DNA of 64,000 nucleotides from Hydrogenophaga sp. (GCF_030651625.1 NZ_JAUSCF010000030.1:1-64000), one strand, 5' to 3'; shown: positions 33,600 through 43,059, counted from the first letter of the stretch. Translations and numbers: made by a program. The notes: generated from the letters alone by a model not told the origin.

Positions 33600-35356
33600 A
33601 GATCGAGCTTTTGCAAGGCTTTGCGACCCACGGCTGTTAGTACCACATTGATCAACGGAAGCAACTGCGGCTGGATGTCCGCCCAAGCGCCTAGCGCGAC
33701 CATTTTCTGGGCCAACTCCTGCCCACCGACAGTGGACTTGAACCACTGCTGGGAATGCTTCTTCCAAGCCTTTTCTTGACCTGCGGGCGCCCCGTCCTTG
33801 CTGCCGCTGGCGGCGGCAGTGATCAGCGCGCGCCACGTTTTTCCAGAGGCTTTCAGCGCCGCGTCTATCGCCTCGGTGCTCTTGTCTTGAAGTCCAAGGC
33901 GTTCCGCCAAAGTCCGAAGTCGATAGCCGTCCAGTTCGCCTTCTGCATCCTTCAGCAGTTCGAGAAGATTTGCTTCGGGAACGGCCCCGATCACATGATC
34001 TTCAGTGCAGCCCTTCTGCCATTGGTGCAGCCGCCCGTTGAGCTTGTCCTTCAGCTTCTTCCAACGCTCCGGAGCGGTGCCCTCGTCGTCCGCCAAGCCG
34101 GCAAATAGCAAACCGGAAGACGCGAGCGTCTCCAACAGATCCAAGGTCGCTCCATTGCCCTGACCATCGCAGACTCGCACCCCGTGATCGAGCGGGTTGC
34201 CCTCGAAAGCCTTCTCTAGTAGGTACTGCAAGAAACCAACTTCGGTGGGTCCTTCTGCAATGACGGCCACGCGCGCCAGGAACGTTTCAGGGTCGCGCTT
34301 CTGCTGTGGCCCGATCTTGGCCCGAGGTAGCGCACCGATGGAGCCCAGGCTGTCCAGATACCAGAGGTGTGCGTCCTCTGCACACGAAATGGCGACAGGG
34401 CTGTGTGTCGTGAGGAAGATCTGCCCGTGTTGGCCAGCCAGGATATTGATGAGCTTGCGCAGACGGTACGGCTCAAGCCCGCGCTCGATCTCATCGATGA
34501 GCGTAACACTTGCTTCTTTGTCCGTTGACGATGCTATCTCGAGTGCAGCCATCCGTCTGGTACCCGCACCCCAACTGCTCAGAGGCAACGCCACCCCGTG
34601 TTTAGTTGCCATCAAACCAATGAGCGCGCCGATGGACAACCCCTGACTGGTAGTAAGGCCGAGTTTCAATTTACTGGGAAGCGCAGCACCGGCCATGCGC
34701 GCATCCAGTGATTCGATCGCCTCCTTACCCTTCTCATTGAGCGAGTCGTGCAAATTGAGCCCCGCCACCTCCTTGCCGATACGCGCCCGCAGTGCATTGT
34801 CGGCAAGCAACCGATCCAGAGCGGAGCCATAGACAAGTCGCATATCGCGATCATTGCGCTCATCAGCGCTCATACGGACTAGACCGATCCGCCGGCGTAC
34901 GGTTGTCGAGAAATGGTCAAATTCTTCGTTAGGCTGCATAACCTCCCACGCGAGTTCTAACTCCGTGGTCCCCCGCAAGCGCACGCGATACACCGGCTGG
35001 CCGGGCACTGGAAAGTCGCCCTCACCGTCGGCGGAGGGGGCAACAGCATCTTTCCCATTCCACGCCCATGGCCAAGCGAAGGTGTTTTGCGAACCTATAC
35101 CGGTTGCCTCGGGAAGTGCCATGACGGCCTCGATGATGAACTCCTGCCCACTGTCCCGCGCCCAGTAGTCGGCCTCGGAGAGGACCGCAGTGTTGGACGG
35201 CGAGAGCAAGAGCGCAATCGCTTCGAGGACTGTCGTTTTTCCTACGTCACCCCCACCCAGGAGAATGTTCATCCCCTCCGCAGGCAGCCATGTCAGGGAC
35301 TGGATGCCCCTAAAACGTAGGATGGTCAGTTTGTGAATACGTGCCGTTTGAGCCAT
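33596..35356 (-). CDS. gajA: Gabija defence protein GajA, OLD-family ATPase/TOPRIM nuclease
   Basis: The 586-residue protein matches GajA in length and order. The ABC ATPase half begins IHKLTILRFRGIQSLTWLP, Walker A is GGGDVGKT (34-41), Walker B TLIDEIERGLEPYR (from 285) and H-loop TTHSPVAIS (about 316). The TOPRIM half has VIAEGPTEVGFLQYLLEKAF with Glu near 368 and LADDEG with Asp near 423-424, which bind catalytic metals. GajA is a sequence-recognising DNA nickase held inactive by nucleotides and released when phage depletes them. It is first in a leftward operon with gajB, AbiJ-type and DUF4238-type genes. Confidence 0.88.
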   Translation of the reverse strand: MAQTARIHKLTILRFRGIQSLTWLPAEGMNILLGGGDVGKTTVLEAIALLLSPSNTAVLSEADYWARDSGQEFIIEAVMALPEATGIGSQNTFAWPWAWNGKDAVAPSADGEGDFPVPGQPVYRVRLRGTTELELAWEVMQPNEEFDHFSTTVRRRIGLVRMSADERNDRDMRLVYGSALDRLLADNALRARIGKEVAGLNLHDSLNEKGKEAIESLDARMAGAALPSKLKLGLTTSQGLSIGALIGLMATKHGVALPLSSWGAGTRRMAALEIASSTDKEASVTLIDEIERGLEPYRLRKLINILAGQHGQIFLTTHSPVAISCAEDAHLWYLDSLGSIGALPRAKIGPQQKRDPETFLARVAVIAEGPTEVGFLQYLLEKAFEGNPLDHGVRVCDGQGNGATLDLLETLASSGLLFAGLADDEGTAPERWKKLKDKLNGRLHQWQKGCTEDHVIGAVPEANLLELLKDAEGELDGYRLRTLAERLGLQDKSTEAIDAALKASGKTWRALITAAASGSKDGAPAGQEKAWKKHSQQWFKSTVGGQELAQKMVALGAWADIQPQLLPLINVVLTAVGRKALQKLDL

Positions 35357-36170
35357 GTTATAGCTGTTTGAGTGGAATAGGCGCGCGGCCAAAAGCCCGA
35401 TTTCTGAACATCGATGGAACGCGAGCTTCGAATTCCCTCGCAGGTCCGCGATCAAATGTATTTCGATACTTGCAACAAGATGCTAAACGCATTGGCGTAG
35501 CATTACCCACCCGAATGAGCAGTCTTGGAACAAACAGTCGTTGCAAAAGAACGGCGAAAGATGGCCATCAGCCTTGCGCTGCCGGTAAGGTCGACTCCCA
35601 AAGCCGGTCACGGCAAACAGCGGGAGTACGTCTTCGCGTCAGCGACTCGATCTCTGATTCGGGTCAATCGGGGGTCGTGAGCTCACGCTCTAGCAACAAA
35701 TGCGCGCAAAGCACTTTGCATACAGCGTAGATCCCACCCCGCACCTGATGTGTTTATGCAGTCTGCATATTGCATAAAGCGACGACGGATGTCAGTCGCC
35801 CAATAGGTGAGTGCTTCGTCGATGTCAATGTCGACGTCGACGTCGCGACCTCGCCGGTCCCTCGTAGGCCGGCATTGAAGGCTGTGCCGCAGAGCCAAGT
35901 GGTTTCGTGCCCAGCCGACTTTGATCCAGTGTAAGGTGATCACTCATGCGTCTGGCGCCATGGAAAATGACTTGGCTGCTCCGACTTACTTTAAGTGCAA
36001 GAAGATCGAAATGGTGGGGGTTGAAATACCCCGGAACCGGCAACTTCTGAGCGGCGCTACGGCAGGAGAGAGGTGGTGTCGTTCGTCGTTCATAGAAGTA
36101 TCTGGGCGCCACCCGAATTTGAGATCACACTCCCGGTCTCGATTCTGTCGGCATATCATAGGATTTACTC
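35357..36170. promoter_or_regulatory. Long divergent intergenic region between gajA and the GHKL gene
   Basis: These 814 bases separate two divergent defence-like operons. TTTATGCA (35753-35760) and TGCATAAA (35771-35778) form an 8-bp inverted repeat with a 10-base centre, a possible operator. A short GTCGAC-rich repeat lies at about 35819-35844. A leftward frame at 35683-35943 (86 residues, including EALTYWATDIRRRFMQYAD) is open but has no ribosome site. AGGA at 36160-36163 precedes the GHKL start. Both operons must be started from here, though no convincing sigma70 promoter can be named. Confidence 0.4.
35753..35778. repeat. Inverted repeat TTTATGCA-N10-TGCATAAA
   Basis: Eight-base arms with a ten-base centre, so the two half sites start 18 bases apart. 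It is the clearest palindrome in the divergent region and a candidate binding site for a regulator of gajA or of the GHKL/PRTase pair. Confidence 0.45.
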
Positions 36171-37400
36171 ATGGCTGAGCCCAGATCGACAATCAACCTC
36201 CTGCTTTCGGACCTTGCGACAACCGCGCCGTTGCCGCAGGCTGGGCAGAGCGTCGTCATCGCAGTTCCAGACAGTTACCTCACTGATGAGCGATTCGAGC
36301 TTGCAGGTGTCGAGGGGCTGGCCATACAACGGCTCATTACGCTGGCACACAATGCCACTTCTTTGAAGGTCATTTGGGATACTGCCGCCGCCCGACGCTT
36401 GCTGGATTCGCCCTCGGTACATCCCTTAGCTGCAGTTGCTCTGTGCTTGAACAACGCTGAGCACTCGCTGGCCGAGAATGCACAACTTCCCCTAGACGCC
36501 TTTGAGCGCGCCCGAACAAAACTGCTGGGCCACAAGCTCGCCACCGATATGTTCTCGGATCGGCAGGCGCTCATCTGCTTGGACTTCGAACGACCGAGTC
36601 TACCCTCCGACCTTTATGAGCCTTCCACTCGCAGGCTTAGGCCGGAAGCTGATTTCGAGTCCCTAATCGACGATCTCGTGTACGCCCAACATGGCGCGGG
36701 CTTCAAGGCGGAAAGACTTTCCAAATTGAGAATGGCTCTGGCAATCATTCTCCGTGAGCTCCTCGAGAATACGGATGATCACGCAAAGACAGGCTTCGAC
36801 GGTAGCGTGCTTAAGCCCAACTCCATCCGGGGACTGTTGGTCAAGCGCATTCTCGAGACCCGGCGACTGCCTAACCGCGCTGCCACAGATTTGCCACCAG
36901 TTCCCTGCTTGGAATTCACCATCTTCGACTCGGGCATTGGCTACTACAACTCCTATCGGCGACAGCTGCTGCGCGGTCAAGCCAGAGGTGATCCGGTCGC
37001 CGTGGGCGACAAACAGGCCGACCTTGTTCGTAGGTTTGAACTAGGCCCTGACCTGTCCGTCGAGACCGAATATGCCATCGTTTTGAAATGCCTTGAACGG
37101 CATTCCGAGAATGCAATACCCGACCCAAGGGCTGGTCATCGTGGGATGGGACTCTACGAGGTGCTTCGAGCTCTGAAGATGATGCAAGGCATGCTCGAAG
37201 TCCGCACGGGGCGTATCCACGGCTACCGTAGCTTTCTAGAAGGTGAACTTCGTATTCAACTTGAGCCAGAAACATCCGAGACTCGGCCCGGTATGCCGAA
37301 GGCATCGCTGCTCGATGTTGATAGAAGGATGCTTAAGTCCCCTGCGCCCCGCGACTTGGTACGCGGCTCTGTTGTTCGTGTTGTCGTACCTCTCGCATGA
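36171..37400 (+). CDS. GHKL-fold ATPase, first gene of a candidate two-gene defence system
   Basis: The 409-residue protein has an unrecognised N-terminal domain (1-160) and a C-terminal GHKL ATPase domain. The N-box is LRELLENTDDHA (about 194-205, Glu and Asn for Mg-ATP), G1 FDSGIG (252-257), G2 AGHRGMGL (321-328) and a G3-like RGSVVRVVVP near the end. No phospho-acceptor histidine helix, PAS, HAMP or membrane helix is present, so it is not an ordinary sensor kinase. It is closer in layout to MORC/Hsp90/MutL-type conformational ATPases. The stop overlaps the next gene (ATGA), so both proteins probably act together. It lies beside Gabija in the accessory region. Confidence 0.75.
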   Translation: MAEPRSTINLLLSDLATTAPLPQAGQSVVIAVPDSYLTDERFELAGVEGLAIQRLITLAHNATSLKVIWDTAAARRLLDSPSVHPLAAVALCLNNAEHSLAENAQLPLDAFERARTKLLGHKLATDMFSDRQALICLDFERPSLPSDLYEPSTRRLRPEADFESLIDDLVYAQHGAGFKAERLSKLRMALAIILRELLENTDDHAKTGFDGSVLKPNSIRGLLVKRILETRRLPNRAATDLPPVPCLEFTIFDSGIGYYNSYRRQLLRGQARGDPVAVGDKQADLVRRFELGPDLSVETEYAIVLKCLERHSENAIPDPRAGHRGMGLYEVLRALKMMQGMLEVRTGRIHGYRSFLEGELRIQLEPETSETRPGMPKASLLDVDRRMLKSPAPRDLVRGSVVRVVVPLA

Positions 37401-39655
37401 GCTACCAAACCGAGATGCAGGGCCTCTGGCTTCATACGAGGTATCGGGAGGCTCAGTATGAAGGCGAGGCCTGCCTATTGGTGTACGACGTCGATTCCTT
37501 CGATGACGCCTTGGTGGGCGCGGACGTTAAGCAGGTCTTCGAGAGGCGCGCTGGAACTGCCAACATCTTCATCGCAGCTCCCTTCCTTAGGAGTGAGACG
37601 TGCAGGGAGGCACTTGGGACTGGCGTGGCGCTACAACGCGCAAGCGCATACATGTCAGCCAAGAGCGGACGCGTCTATCTGCTTGAGATGCAGGTCGACA
37701 CCAACACGACGGAGGTTTCAATCGTGACTAGTTTGCTGAGTTGGGACAGCACCTTGATGAAAGTTCAGTTCGAGGAGCCCAAGCTCCTCGAACCGATCCT
37801 CCGCGAGGGATGGCTTTTCGATCTGTTCGACTCCAACGAAGGCCTTGTAATCGCTCCACCTGGCGTCCATTTCCGCAAGAGTTCTAGCAAGCACACGGAC
37901 AAGTTCCTGCGGGCTGCCAACACCCTTACATCGTCCAGCGCATGCGGCTTGCTGGCAATGTTCGCGTTGGCGACGCTCGCTCCGCGGACGCCCAAGCGCA
38001 TCTTGGTCGATACGGCACCCCTGCTATCGCTGGCCTACGCCATGATGCGTGTGGCGAGAGTTCACGACATTTGGGAAGCAGACGTTCCGGCACGTTCCTT
38101 CAGCTCGTACGGTGGCCAGTCGAGATTGCGCCGGTTGTCTATCAACGACGTGATCCTCATCTCCGCGACGACCTCTGGCTCTCTAGCCGCCAGCCTCAAA
38201 GCCCAGCAGGCGCATGAGGATTCGATCGTCACCCTCTTCTCCCTCTGCTCAAAAGAAGCGGTGCCTCCTCCAAACGTGCTGTGCGACTTGACCGTGACTG
38301 CAGAGCGTAGCTTTGGATACCCGCCGGTAGAAAACTACGCTGCATCTGACTGCTCACTGTGCAAGTCCGAGTTCATTCTTGCGGAGCTTGAGGGCGATCA
38401 GTTCCTTCTGCAGCAGCGACAGCATCGTCTATTGAAGTTTGTGCAGACCACTCAGTCCAACGATGCTCGTACAACGCTTACCGAGCTTTATGGCTTCAAA
38501 GCAATCGAAGTTGTCCTGCGTCCCGACGCGACAAGGCCTTCAACAATCGAGGTTAACGAAGCGCACCTTCTTGAATGTCCAGACATCCGTAAGGACCTCA
38601 TTCGTCATCTTCGTCGGTACGCTCCTCAACCGCTTGCCCTGATCGTGCGGGTCAGTATTACCGAGAGTCAACTCCATAGCTTGATCACCGAAGCCGGCAT
38701 CGGTGCTGCGGTTGCGGGCGCTAGCGTCGTGGAGTGGGCAGACGTCGCCTCTCACGCTGTTTTGGGCGATGGCAAGGGCGCCTTGGTGATTTTCGGTTGC
38801 CTGTCCAGCCATACGGTGGCCCGGCAAATCAACGCATCGCTCCGGTCAAAAGTCAATAACGGAAACGTCGCGTATGTGTCGGCACTAACTCTCGCTGAAA
38901 CGCCTGAGCAGTACCTGGATCTCAAGATGTTCCTCGGGTATGGCGAACGAGGTTCTGACACCTTCACATACCGAGACTCGCGCAGACTAGCGTTGCCTGG
39001 CCGCAGTGCCGACAGGAGCCCCTGGGCGGAAGAACTTGATCTTCTAAATGATCTTGCAGGTCATAGCATCGCTGAATTCGAAGCTCGACGTTCAGTGCTA
39101 TCCACAGCGTTGACTGGAAGAGACGCGATCTTTTGGCCTGGCCTCAACGGCCCACTCGCGATCCAGCGCGACTTCGTTTACCTTGACACTGGTTCGGGCA
39201 CTGAATCAATTTCACAGGCCGACGTCTTCGCTGTCGTATCAAACCTGTTTGCCTCCGCCCGTTCAGGGAGTAACGAGTTGACTAAGAAGCCGTCAGGGAA
39301 CGATGCCATCGCTTTAACGCAGTCCGTATACGGCCACGTACTGTTGACGCCCGAAGCATTCATGACTTTCAACGACGGGGTGCTGAAAGCGAGTCTTCTG
39401 CGGGCAGCTCGAAAGAGCGACCTGATGTACGACGTCGATGCTGGTTACAGCACACGTATGTCGGAGATCGTGCTTGCAGAACTCTCAGGGTGGCCTGCCG
39501 GTACCGGCGATGCGCTTCCGGAGATGCTTCTTGCCCTAGCTACGAATCGCCTGCGGTTGCGTGATGCCGAGCGGACTGCGATTCGCAGCAGGGCAATCGC
39601 CGCAGATTTACCACTTTACCTTTCGGCGCTCGCGCAGGCGATTCCGAACGGATAG
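37397..39655 (+). CDS. Large protein with phosphoribosyltransferase-like core, second gene of the pair
   Basis: The 752-residue protein lacks signal peptide and membrane helices. Residues 1-150 are an alpha/beta domain of unknown type. Residues about 157-290 look like a type I phosphoribosyltransferase fold: HFRKSSSKHTDKFLRAAN, then RILVDTAPLLSLAYAM (strand and PPi-loop-like turn) and DVILISATTSGSLAAS (251-266) at the position of the PRPP-binding loop, where classical enzymes have an acidic pair and TGGT. A Cys pair CSLC (319-322) follows. Residues 400-752 are unrecognised. ATG 37397 overlaps the GHKL stop. The enzyme may make a ribosylated signal or modify a target, but loss of the acidic pair leaves catalysis open. 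Confidence 0.6.
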   Translation: MSYQTEMQGLWLHTRYREAQYEGEACLLVYDVDSFDDALVGADVKQVFERRAGTANIFIAAPFLRSETCREALGTGVALQRASAYMSAKSGRVYLLEMQVDTNTTEVSIVTSLLSWDSTLMKVQFEEPKLLEPILREGWLFDLFDSNEGLVIAPPGVHFRKSSSKHTDKFLRAANTLTSSSACGLLAMFALATLAPRTPKRILVDTAPLLSLAYAMMRVARVHDIWEADVPARSFSSYGGQSRLRRLSINDVILISATTSGSLAASLKAQQAHEDSIVTLFSLCSKEAVPPPNVLCDLTVTAERSFGYPPVENYAASDCSLCKSEFILAELEGDQFLLQQRQHRLLKFVQTTQSNDARTTLTELYGFKAIEVVLRPDATRPSTIEVNEAHLLECPDIRKDLIRHLRRYAPQPLALIVRVSITESQLHSLITEAGIGAAVAGASVVEWADVASHAVLGDGKGALVIFGCLSSHTVARQINASLRSKVNNGNVAYVSALTLAETPEQYLDLKMFLGYGERGSDTFTYRDSRRLALPGRSADRSPWAEELDLLNDLAGHSIAEFEARRSVLSTALTGRDAIFWPGLNGPLAIQRDFVYLDTGSGTESISQADVFAVVSNLFASARSGSNELTKKPSGNDAIALTQSVYGHVLLTPEAFMTFNDGVLKASLLRAARKSDLMYDVDAGYSTRMSEIVLAELSGWPAGTGDALPEMLLALATNRLRLRDAERTAIRSRAIAADLPLYLSALAQAIPNG

Positions 39656-39756
39656 TCGTCTGCAATTGTCTGGGTGGCTATCTACCCAACGGTCGTATTC
39701 AGATGAACCGACCCAAAGGTCGCAAATCCGAATGGGTCAACCATGGCTGTCTACAG

Positions 39757-39789
39757 ATGGGCTAGAAATGGGCTACGGATGGGCTACAA
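39757..39789. repeat. Three tandem 11-bp repeats ATGGGCTA(G/C)-NN
   Basis: ATGGGCTAG/C recurs at 39757, 39768 and 39779 with period 11, directly between the end of the accessory genes and the terminator of the tRNA-fMet gene. The period of about one helical turn is typical of recombinase arm sites or regulator sites. It may mark the island edge. Confidence 0.6.
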
Positions 39790-39790
39790 C

Positions 39791-39816
39791 AAAAAAGCCC
39801 TCGTCTCCGAGGGCTT
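39791..39816 (-). terminator. Intrinsic terminator after tRNA-fMet
   Basis: Read on the minus strand, AAGCCCTCG (39816-39808), a four-base loop and CGAGGGCTT (39803-39795) form a 9-bp stem followed by six T. It ends transcription of the tRNA gene and probably of the whole alpha operon ahead of it. Confidence 0.85.
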
Positions 39817-39843
39817 CAATGACAAGCAAGTGCTTGATTTTGT

Positions 39844-39920
<77 letters not shown>

Positions 39921-39937
39921 TCAAGCCTTGTATTCTA

Positions 39938-40333
39938 TCACGCTTTGTCGGCGTCTTCAGCAGCGGTGGTGTCTTCTCCACGATCGACCAGTTCAACCAA
40001 CGCCATAGGGGCGTTGTCGCCCACGCGAAAACCCATTTTCAGGATGCGCGTGTAGCCACCTGGACGCGCTTTGAAGCGTGGGCCCAGCTCGTTGAACAGT
40101 TTCACGACCACGTCGCGATCGCGCAGGCGGTCAAAGGCCAGACGGCGATTGGCGACGGTGGGGACCTTGGCCAGGGTGATCATGGGTTCCACCACGCGGC
40201 GAAGCTCTTTGGCTTTCGGCACCGTGGTCTTGATGGCTTCGTGCGTGAGCAGCGAATTCATCATGTTGCGGAGCATGGCGAGGCGGTGCTCACTGGTGCG
40301 GTTGAGTTTACGTAGTCCGTGTCCGTGACGCAT
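39938..40333 (-). CDS. rplQ: 50S ribosomal protein L17
   Basis: The 131-residue protein starts [20 protein letters not shown], the fixed start of bacterial L17, and ends in an acidic, alanine-rich tail typical of proteobacteria. L17 binds 23S rRNA near the exit tunnel. It is the last protein gene of the leftward spc-alpha cluster, 72 bases after rpoA and 17 bases before the tRNA-fMet gene. Confidence 0.97.
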   Translation of the reverse strand: MRHGHGLRKLNRTSEHRLAMLRNMMNSLLTHEAIKTTVPKAKELRRVVEPMITLAKVPTVANRRLAFDRLRDRDVVVKLFNELGPRFKARPGGYTRILKMGFRVGDNAPMALVELVDRGEDTTAAEDADKA

Positions 40334-40405
40334 TTGAGATTTCCTTTCGATGTTTTGCCCCCAGCCGTATCAGGTACTGGAGGTTCGTCAGACAGTTGAA
40401 TGTCT

Positions 40406-41392
40406 TCAGTGTTTGTCGAGACCAGCCGGCGGCCAGTTTTCGAGCTTCATGCCCAAGGTGAGCCCGCGCGAGGCAAGCACTTCCTTGATTTCGTTGAGTG
40501 ACTTGCGACCCAGGTTGGGGGTCTTGAGCAACTCGTTTTCAGTGCGCTGGATCAGGTCACCGATGTAGTAGATGTTCTCTGCCTTGAGGCAGTTGGCCGA
40601 ACGCACCGTAAGTTCGAGCTCGTCGACAGGACGGAGCAGAATCGGGTCGAACTGCTGCGAGCTGCGCTGTGCGGGCTGGTCGAACGCTGAGAGTTCGACA
40701 CCTTCGAGCTGCGCGAACACGGCCAGCTGCTCCACCAGGATCTTGGCGGAGGCACGCACGGCTTCTTCAGGGCCGATGGAGCCGTTGGTCTCGATTTCGA
40801 GCACCAGCTTGTCCAGATCGGTGCGCTGCTCCACACGAGCGCTTTCCACGGTGTAGCTGACGCGCTTCACTGGGGAGAACGAGGCGTCGAGCACGATGCG
40901 ACCAATGGAACGCGACTGCTCGTCGTTGCGGCGCAGGCTGCCAGGCACATAGCCACGGCCCTTTTCCACCTTGATCTGCATGTCGAGCTTGGCGCCGGCA
41001 GACAGCGTGGCAATCACGTGACCGGGATTCACGATCTCGACATCGTGTGGGGTCTGGATGTCGGCCGCAGTGACCAGGCCTTCGCCGTCCTTGCGCAGGC
41101 TCAGCGTGACTTCGTCGCGGTTGTGGAGCTTGAACACCACGCCCTTGAGGTTGAGCAGCATGTTGACGACGTCTTCCTGAACGCCATCGATGGAGGAATA
41201 CTCGTGCACCACGCCCGCGATGGTCACCTCGGTGGGCGCATGGCCCACCATGGAAGAGAGCAACACCCGGCGCAGAGCGTTGCCCAGCGTATGACCATAG
41301 CCACGCTCGAAGGGCTCGAGTGTGACTTTGGCGCGATTGGTCGACAGTTGCTCGACGTTGATGGTTTTGGGCTTCAGCAGATTGTTCAGCAT
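40406..41392 (-). CDS. rpoA: RNA polymerase alpha subunit
   Basis: The 328-residue protein has the N-terminal assembly domain ([38 protein letters not shown]) that nucleates the polymerase, a linker, and the C-terminal domain ([38 protein letters not shown]) that binds UP elements and activators. Length and order are standard. It lies between rpsD and rplQ in the alpha operon. Confidence 0.98.
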   Translation of the reverse strand: MLNNLLKPKTINVEQLSTNRAKVTLEPFERGYGHTLGNALRRVLLSSMVGHAPTEVTIAGVVHEYSSIDGVQEDVVNMLLNLKGVVFKLHNRDEVTLSLRKDGEGLVTAADIQTPHDVEIVNPGHVIATLSAGAKLDMQIKVEKGRGYVPGSLRRNDEQSRSIGRIVLDASFSPVKRVSYTVESARVEQRTDLDKLVLEIETNGSIGPEEAVRASAKILVEQLAVFAQLEGVELSAFDQPAQRSSQQFDPILLRPVDELELTVRSANCLKAENIYYIGDLIQRTENELLKTPNLGRKSLNEIKEVLASRGLTLGMKLENWPPAGLDKH

Positions 41393-41482
41393 TCAAACTT
41401 CCTTCAGTACCCTCGGCTCGTTACACCGATAAGGCAGACGGAGCATGGCCCGACCGCACTTGCATGCAGGCCGGGAACGAAA

Positions 41483-42106
41483 TTAACGGGAATAGAGTTC
41501 GACGATCAACGATTCGTTGATGTCGGACGCGAACTCGTCGCGATCAGGCGCCTTCTTGAACACGCCTTCGGCTTTGTCGACGGCCACATCGACCCACGCA
41601 GGGAAACCGATTTGTTTGGCGAGTTCGAGGGCTTCGATCACACGAGCCTGCTTCTTGGATTTTTCACGCACAGCGATCACGTCGCCTGCCTTCACCGAGT
41701 AAGAAGGGATGTTCACGGACTTGCCGTTCACGGTGATCGCCTTGTGAGAGACGATCTGGCGGGCTTCGGCGCGGGTGGAGGCAAAGCCCATGCGGAACAC
41801 CACGTTGTCGAGGCGGGCTTCCAGCAGGAACAGCAGGTTCGCGCCTGTGTTGCCACGGCGGCGATCGGCTTCAGCGAAGTAGCGGCGGAACTGACGCTCC
41901 AGGACACCGTAGGTGCGCTTGACCTTCTGCTTCTCGCGCAGCTGCACACCGAAATCGGAGGTGCGCTGGCCAGAAGTGCGGCCGTGCTGACCGGGCTTGG
42001 AATCAAATTTGGCCTTGTCGCTGATCGAGCGACGGGCGCTCTTGAGCAAAAGGTCGGCGCCTTCACGGCGGGAGAGTTTGGCCTTTGGGCCGAGGTAACG
42101 TGCCAC
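41483..42106 (-). CDS. rpsD: 30S ribosomal protein S4
   Basis: With GTG 42106 the protein has 207 residues and begins [20 protein letters not shown], as S4 does; the frame extends further to 42133 without family similarity. The S4 RNA-binding domain ([22 protein letters not shown]) is intact. S4 nucleates 16S rRNA folding and in enterobacteria represses the alpha operon. A hairpin with a T-run lies between rpsK and this gene, so its level may be set separately. Confidence 0.97.
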   Translation of the reverse strand: MARYLGPKAKLSRREGADLLLKSARRSISDKAKFDSKPGQHGRTSGQRTSDFGVQLREKQKVKRTYGVLERQFRRYFAEADRRRGNTGANLLFLLEARLDNVVFRMGFASTRAEARQIVSHKAITVNGKSVNIPSYSVKAGDVIAVREKSKKQARVIEALELAKQIGFPAWVDVAVDKAEGVFKKAPDRDEFASDINESLIVELYSR

Positions 42107-42194
42107 GTTGTGTTCCTTGTGTGTCTGCCGCAACCCACATCAAAGCGATGTCATTGCGGGAGCCAGTCCCAGTGGGTATCTGGCAGTGGGCTTA

Positions 42195-42226
42195 GTAAAA
42201 ACGCCACCGCAGGAAACTGCGGTGGC
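42195..42226 (-). terminator. Terminator-like hairpin between rpsK and rpsD
   Basis: GCCACCGCAG (42226-42217 on the minus strand), a four-base loop and CTGCGGTGGC form a perfect 10-bp GC-rich stem followed by GTTTTTAC. This is a convincing intrinsic terminator inside a ribosomal operon. It probably attenuates rather than stops transcription, because rpsD, rpoA and rplQ follow, or a separate promoter for rpsD lies after it. Confidence 0.75.
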
Positions 42227-42270
42227 TCGCTAAGAGAAAAGCCTTTGATTCTACCCTGAACGGGAGAATC

Positions 42271-42675
42271 TCAGATGCGGCGACGCTTCTGTGGGCGGCA
42301 GCCGTTGTGCGGCACAGGGGTCACATCAGAGATGGAGTTGATGCGAATGCCCAGTGCACCGAGTGCACGAACCGAGGACTCGCGACCTGGCCCGGGGCCC
42401 TTGATCTCGACATCCAGGTTCTTGATGCCTTGCTCGATTGCGGCGCGACCAGCCACCTCTGAAGCCACCTGGGCTGCAAAGGGCGTGGACTTGCGCGAGC
42501 CTTTGAAGCCCTGACCACCAGACGAAGCCCATGAAAGCGCATTGCCTTGACGGTCGGTGATGGTGATGATGGTGTTGTTGAACGAAGCGTGCACGTGCGC
42601 GATGCCGTCGGCAATGTTCTTGCGGACTTTCTTGCGAACGCGGGCGGATGCGTTGCTGGAGGGTGACTTAGCCAT
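42271..42675 (-). CDS. rpsK: 30S ribosomal protein S11
   Basis: The 134-residue protein has the S11 core [23 protein letters not shown]-type segment and ends [11 protein letters not shown], the universal C-terminus. S11 forms part of the platform of the small subunit near the mRNA exit. It follows rpsM after 18 bases, and the terminator-like hairpin lies 45 bases after its stop. Confidence 0.97.
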   Translation of the reverse strand: MAKSPSSNASARVRKKVRKNIADGIAHVHASFNNTIITITDRQGNALSWASSGGQGFKGSRKSTPFAAQVASEVAGRAAIEQGIKNLDVEIKGPGPGRESSVRALGALGIRINSISDVTPVPHNGCRPQKRRRI

Positions 42676-42693
42676 AGGAATCCTTCAAACCAA

Positions 42694-43059
42694 TTATTTC
42701 TTCAGCGACTGGGCAGCCTTGCGAGGCCCCTTGCGCGTGCGGGCATTGGTCTTCGTGCGCTGGCCACGCATGGGCAGACCACGGCGATGACGGAAGCCAC
42801 GATAGCAACCGATGTCCATCAAACGCTTGATGTTCATCGTGGTTTCACGGCGCAGGTCACCCTCGATCGTGAATACACCGACCTGATCGCGAACTTTTTC
42901 CAGTTCTGCGTCGCTCAGATCTTTGATCTTCTTGGTGTAGTCGATACCACAGGCCTCGCAAATCTTCCGAGCGCGGGTGCGACCAATGCCAAAAATTGCC
43001 GTCAAGCCGATTTCGGCGTGCTTGTGCGGCGGAATGTTGATGCCTGCAATACGAGCCAT
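42694..43059 (-). CDS. rpsM: 30S ribosomal protein S13
   Basis: The 121-residue protein starts [20 protein letters not shown] and ends with the basic tail [15 protein letters not shown] that reaches towards the P-site tRNA. The helix-two-turn-helix ([19 protein letters not shown]) is standard. It is the first alpha-operon gene proper, 22 bases after rpmJ. Confidence 0.97.
   Translation of the reverse strand: MARIAGINIPPHKHAEIGLTAIFGIGRTRARKICEACGIDYTKKIKDLSDAELEKVRDQVGVFTIEGDLRRETTMNIKRLMDIGCYRGFRHRRGLPMRGQRTKTNARTRKGPRKAAQSLKK

Noticed and set aside
35683-35943. 86-codon leftward frame with a VDVDID run
   Set aside because: The acidic run comes from a GTCGAC-rich simple repeat, there is no ribosome site and no family pattern.
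36171-37400. Reading the GHKL protein as a two-component sensor kinase
   Set aside because: There is no phospho-acceptor histidine helix, no sensor or membrane segment and no response regulator nearby; the second gene is not a receiver protein.
41018-42259. 413-codon rightward frame across rpoA and rpsD
   Set aside because: It spans two certain genes on the other strand and is a by-product of their codon bias.
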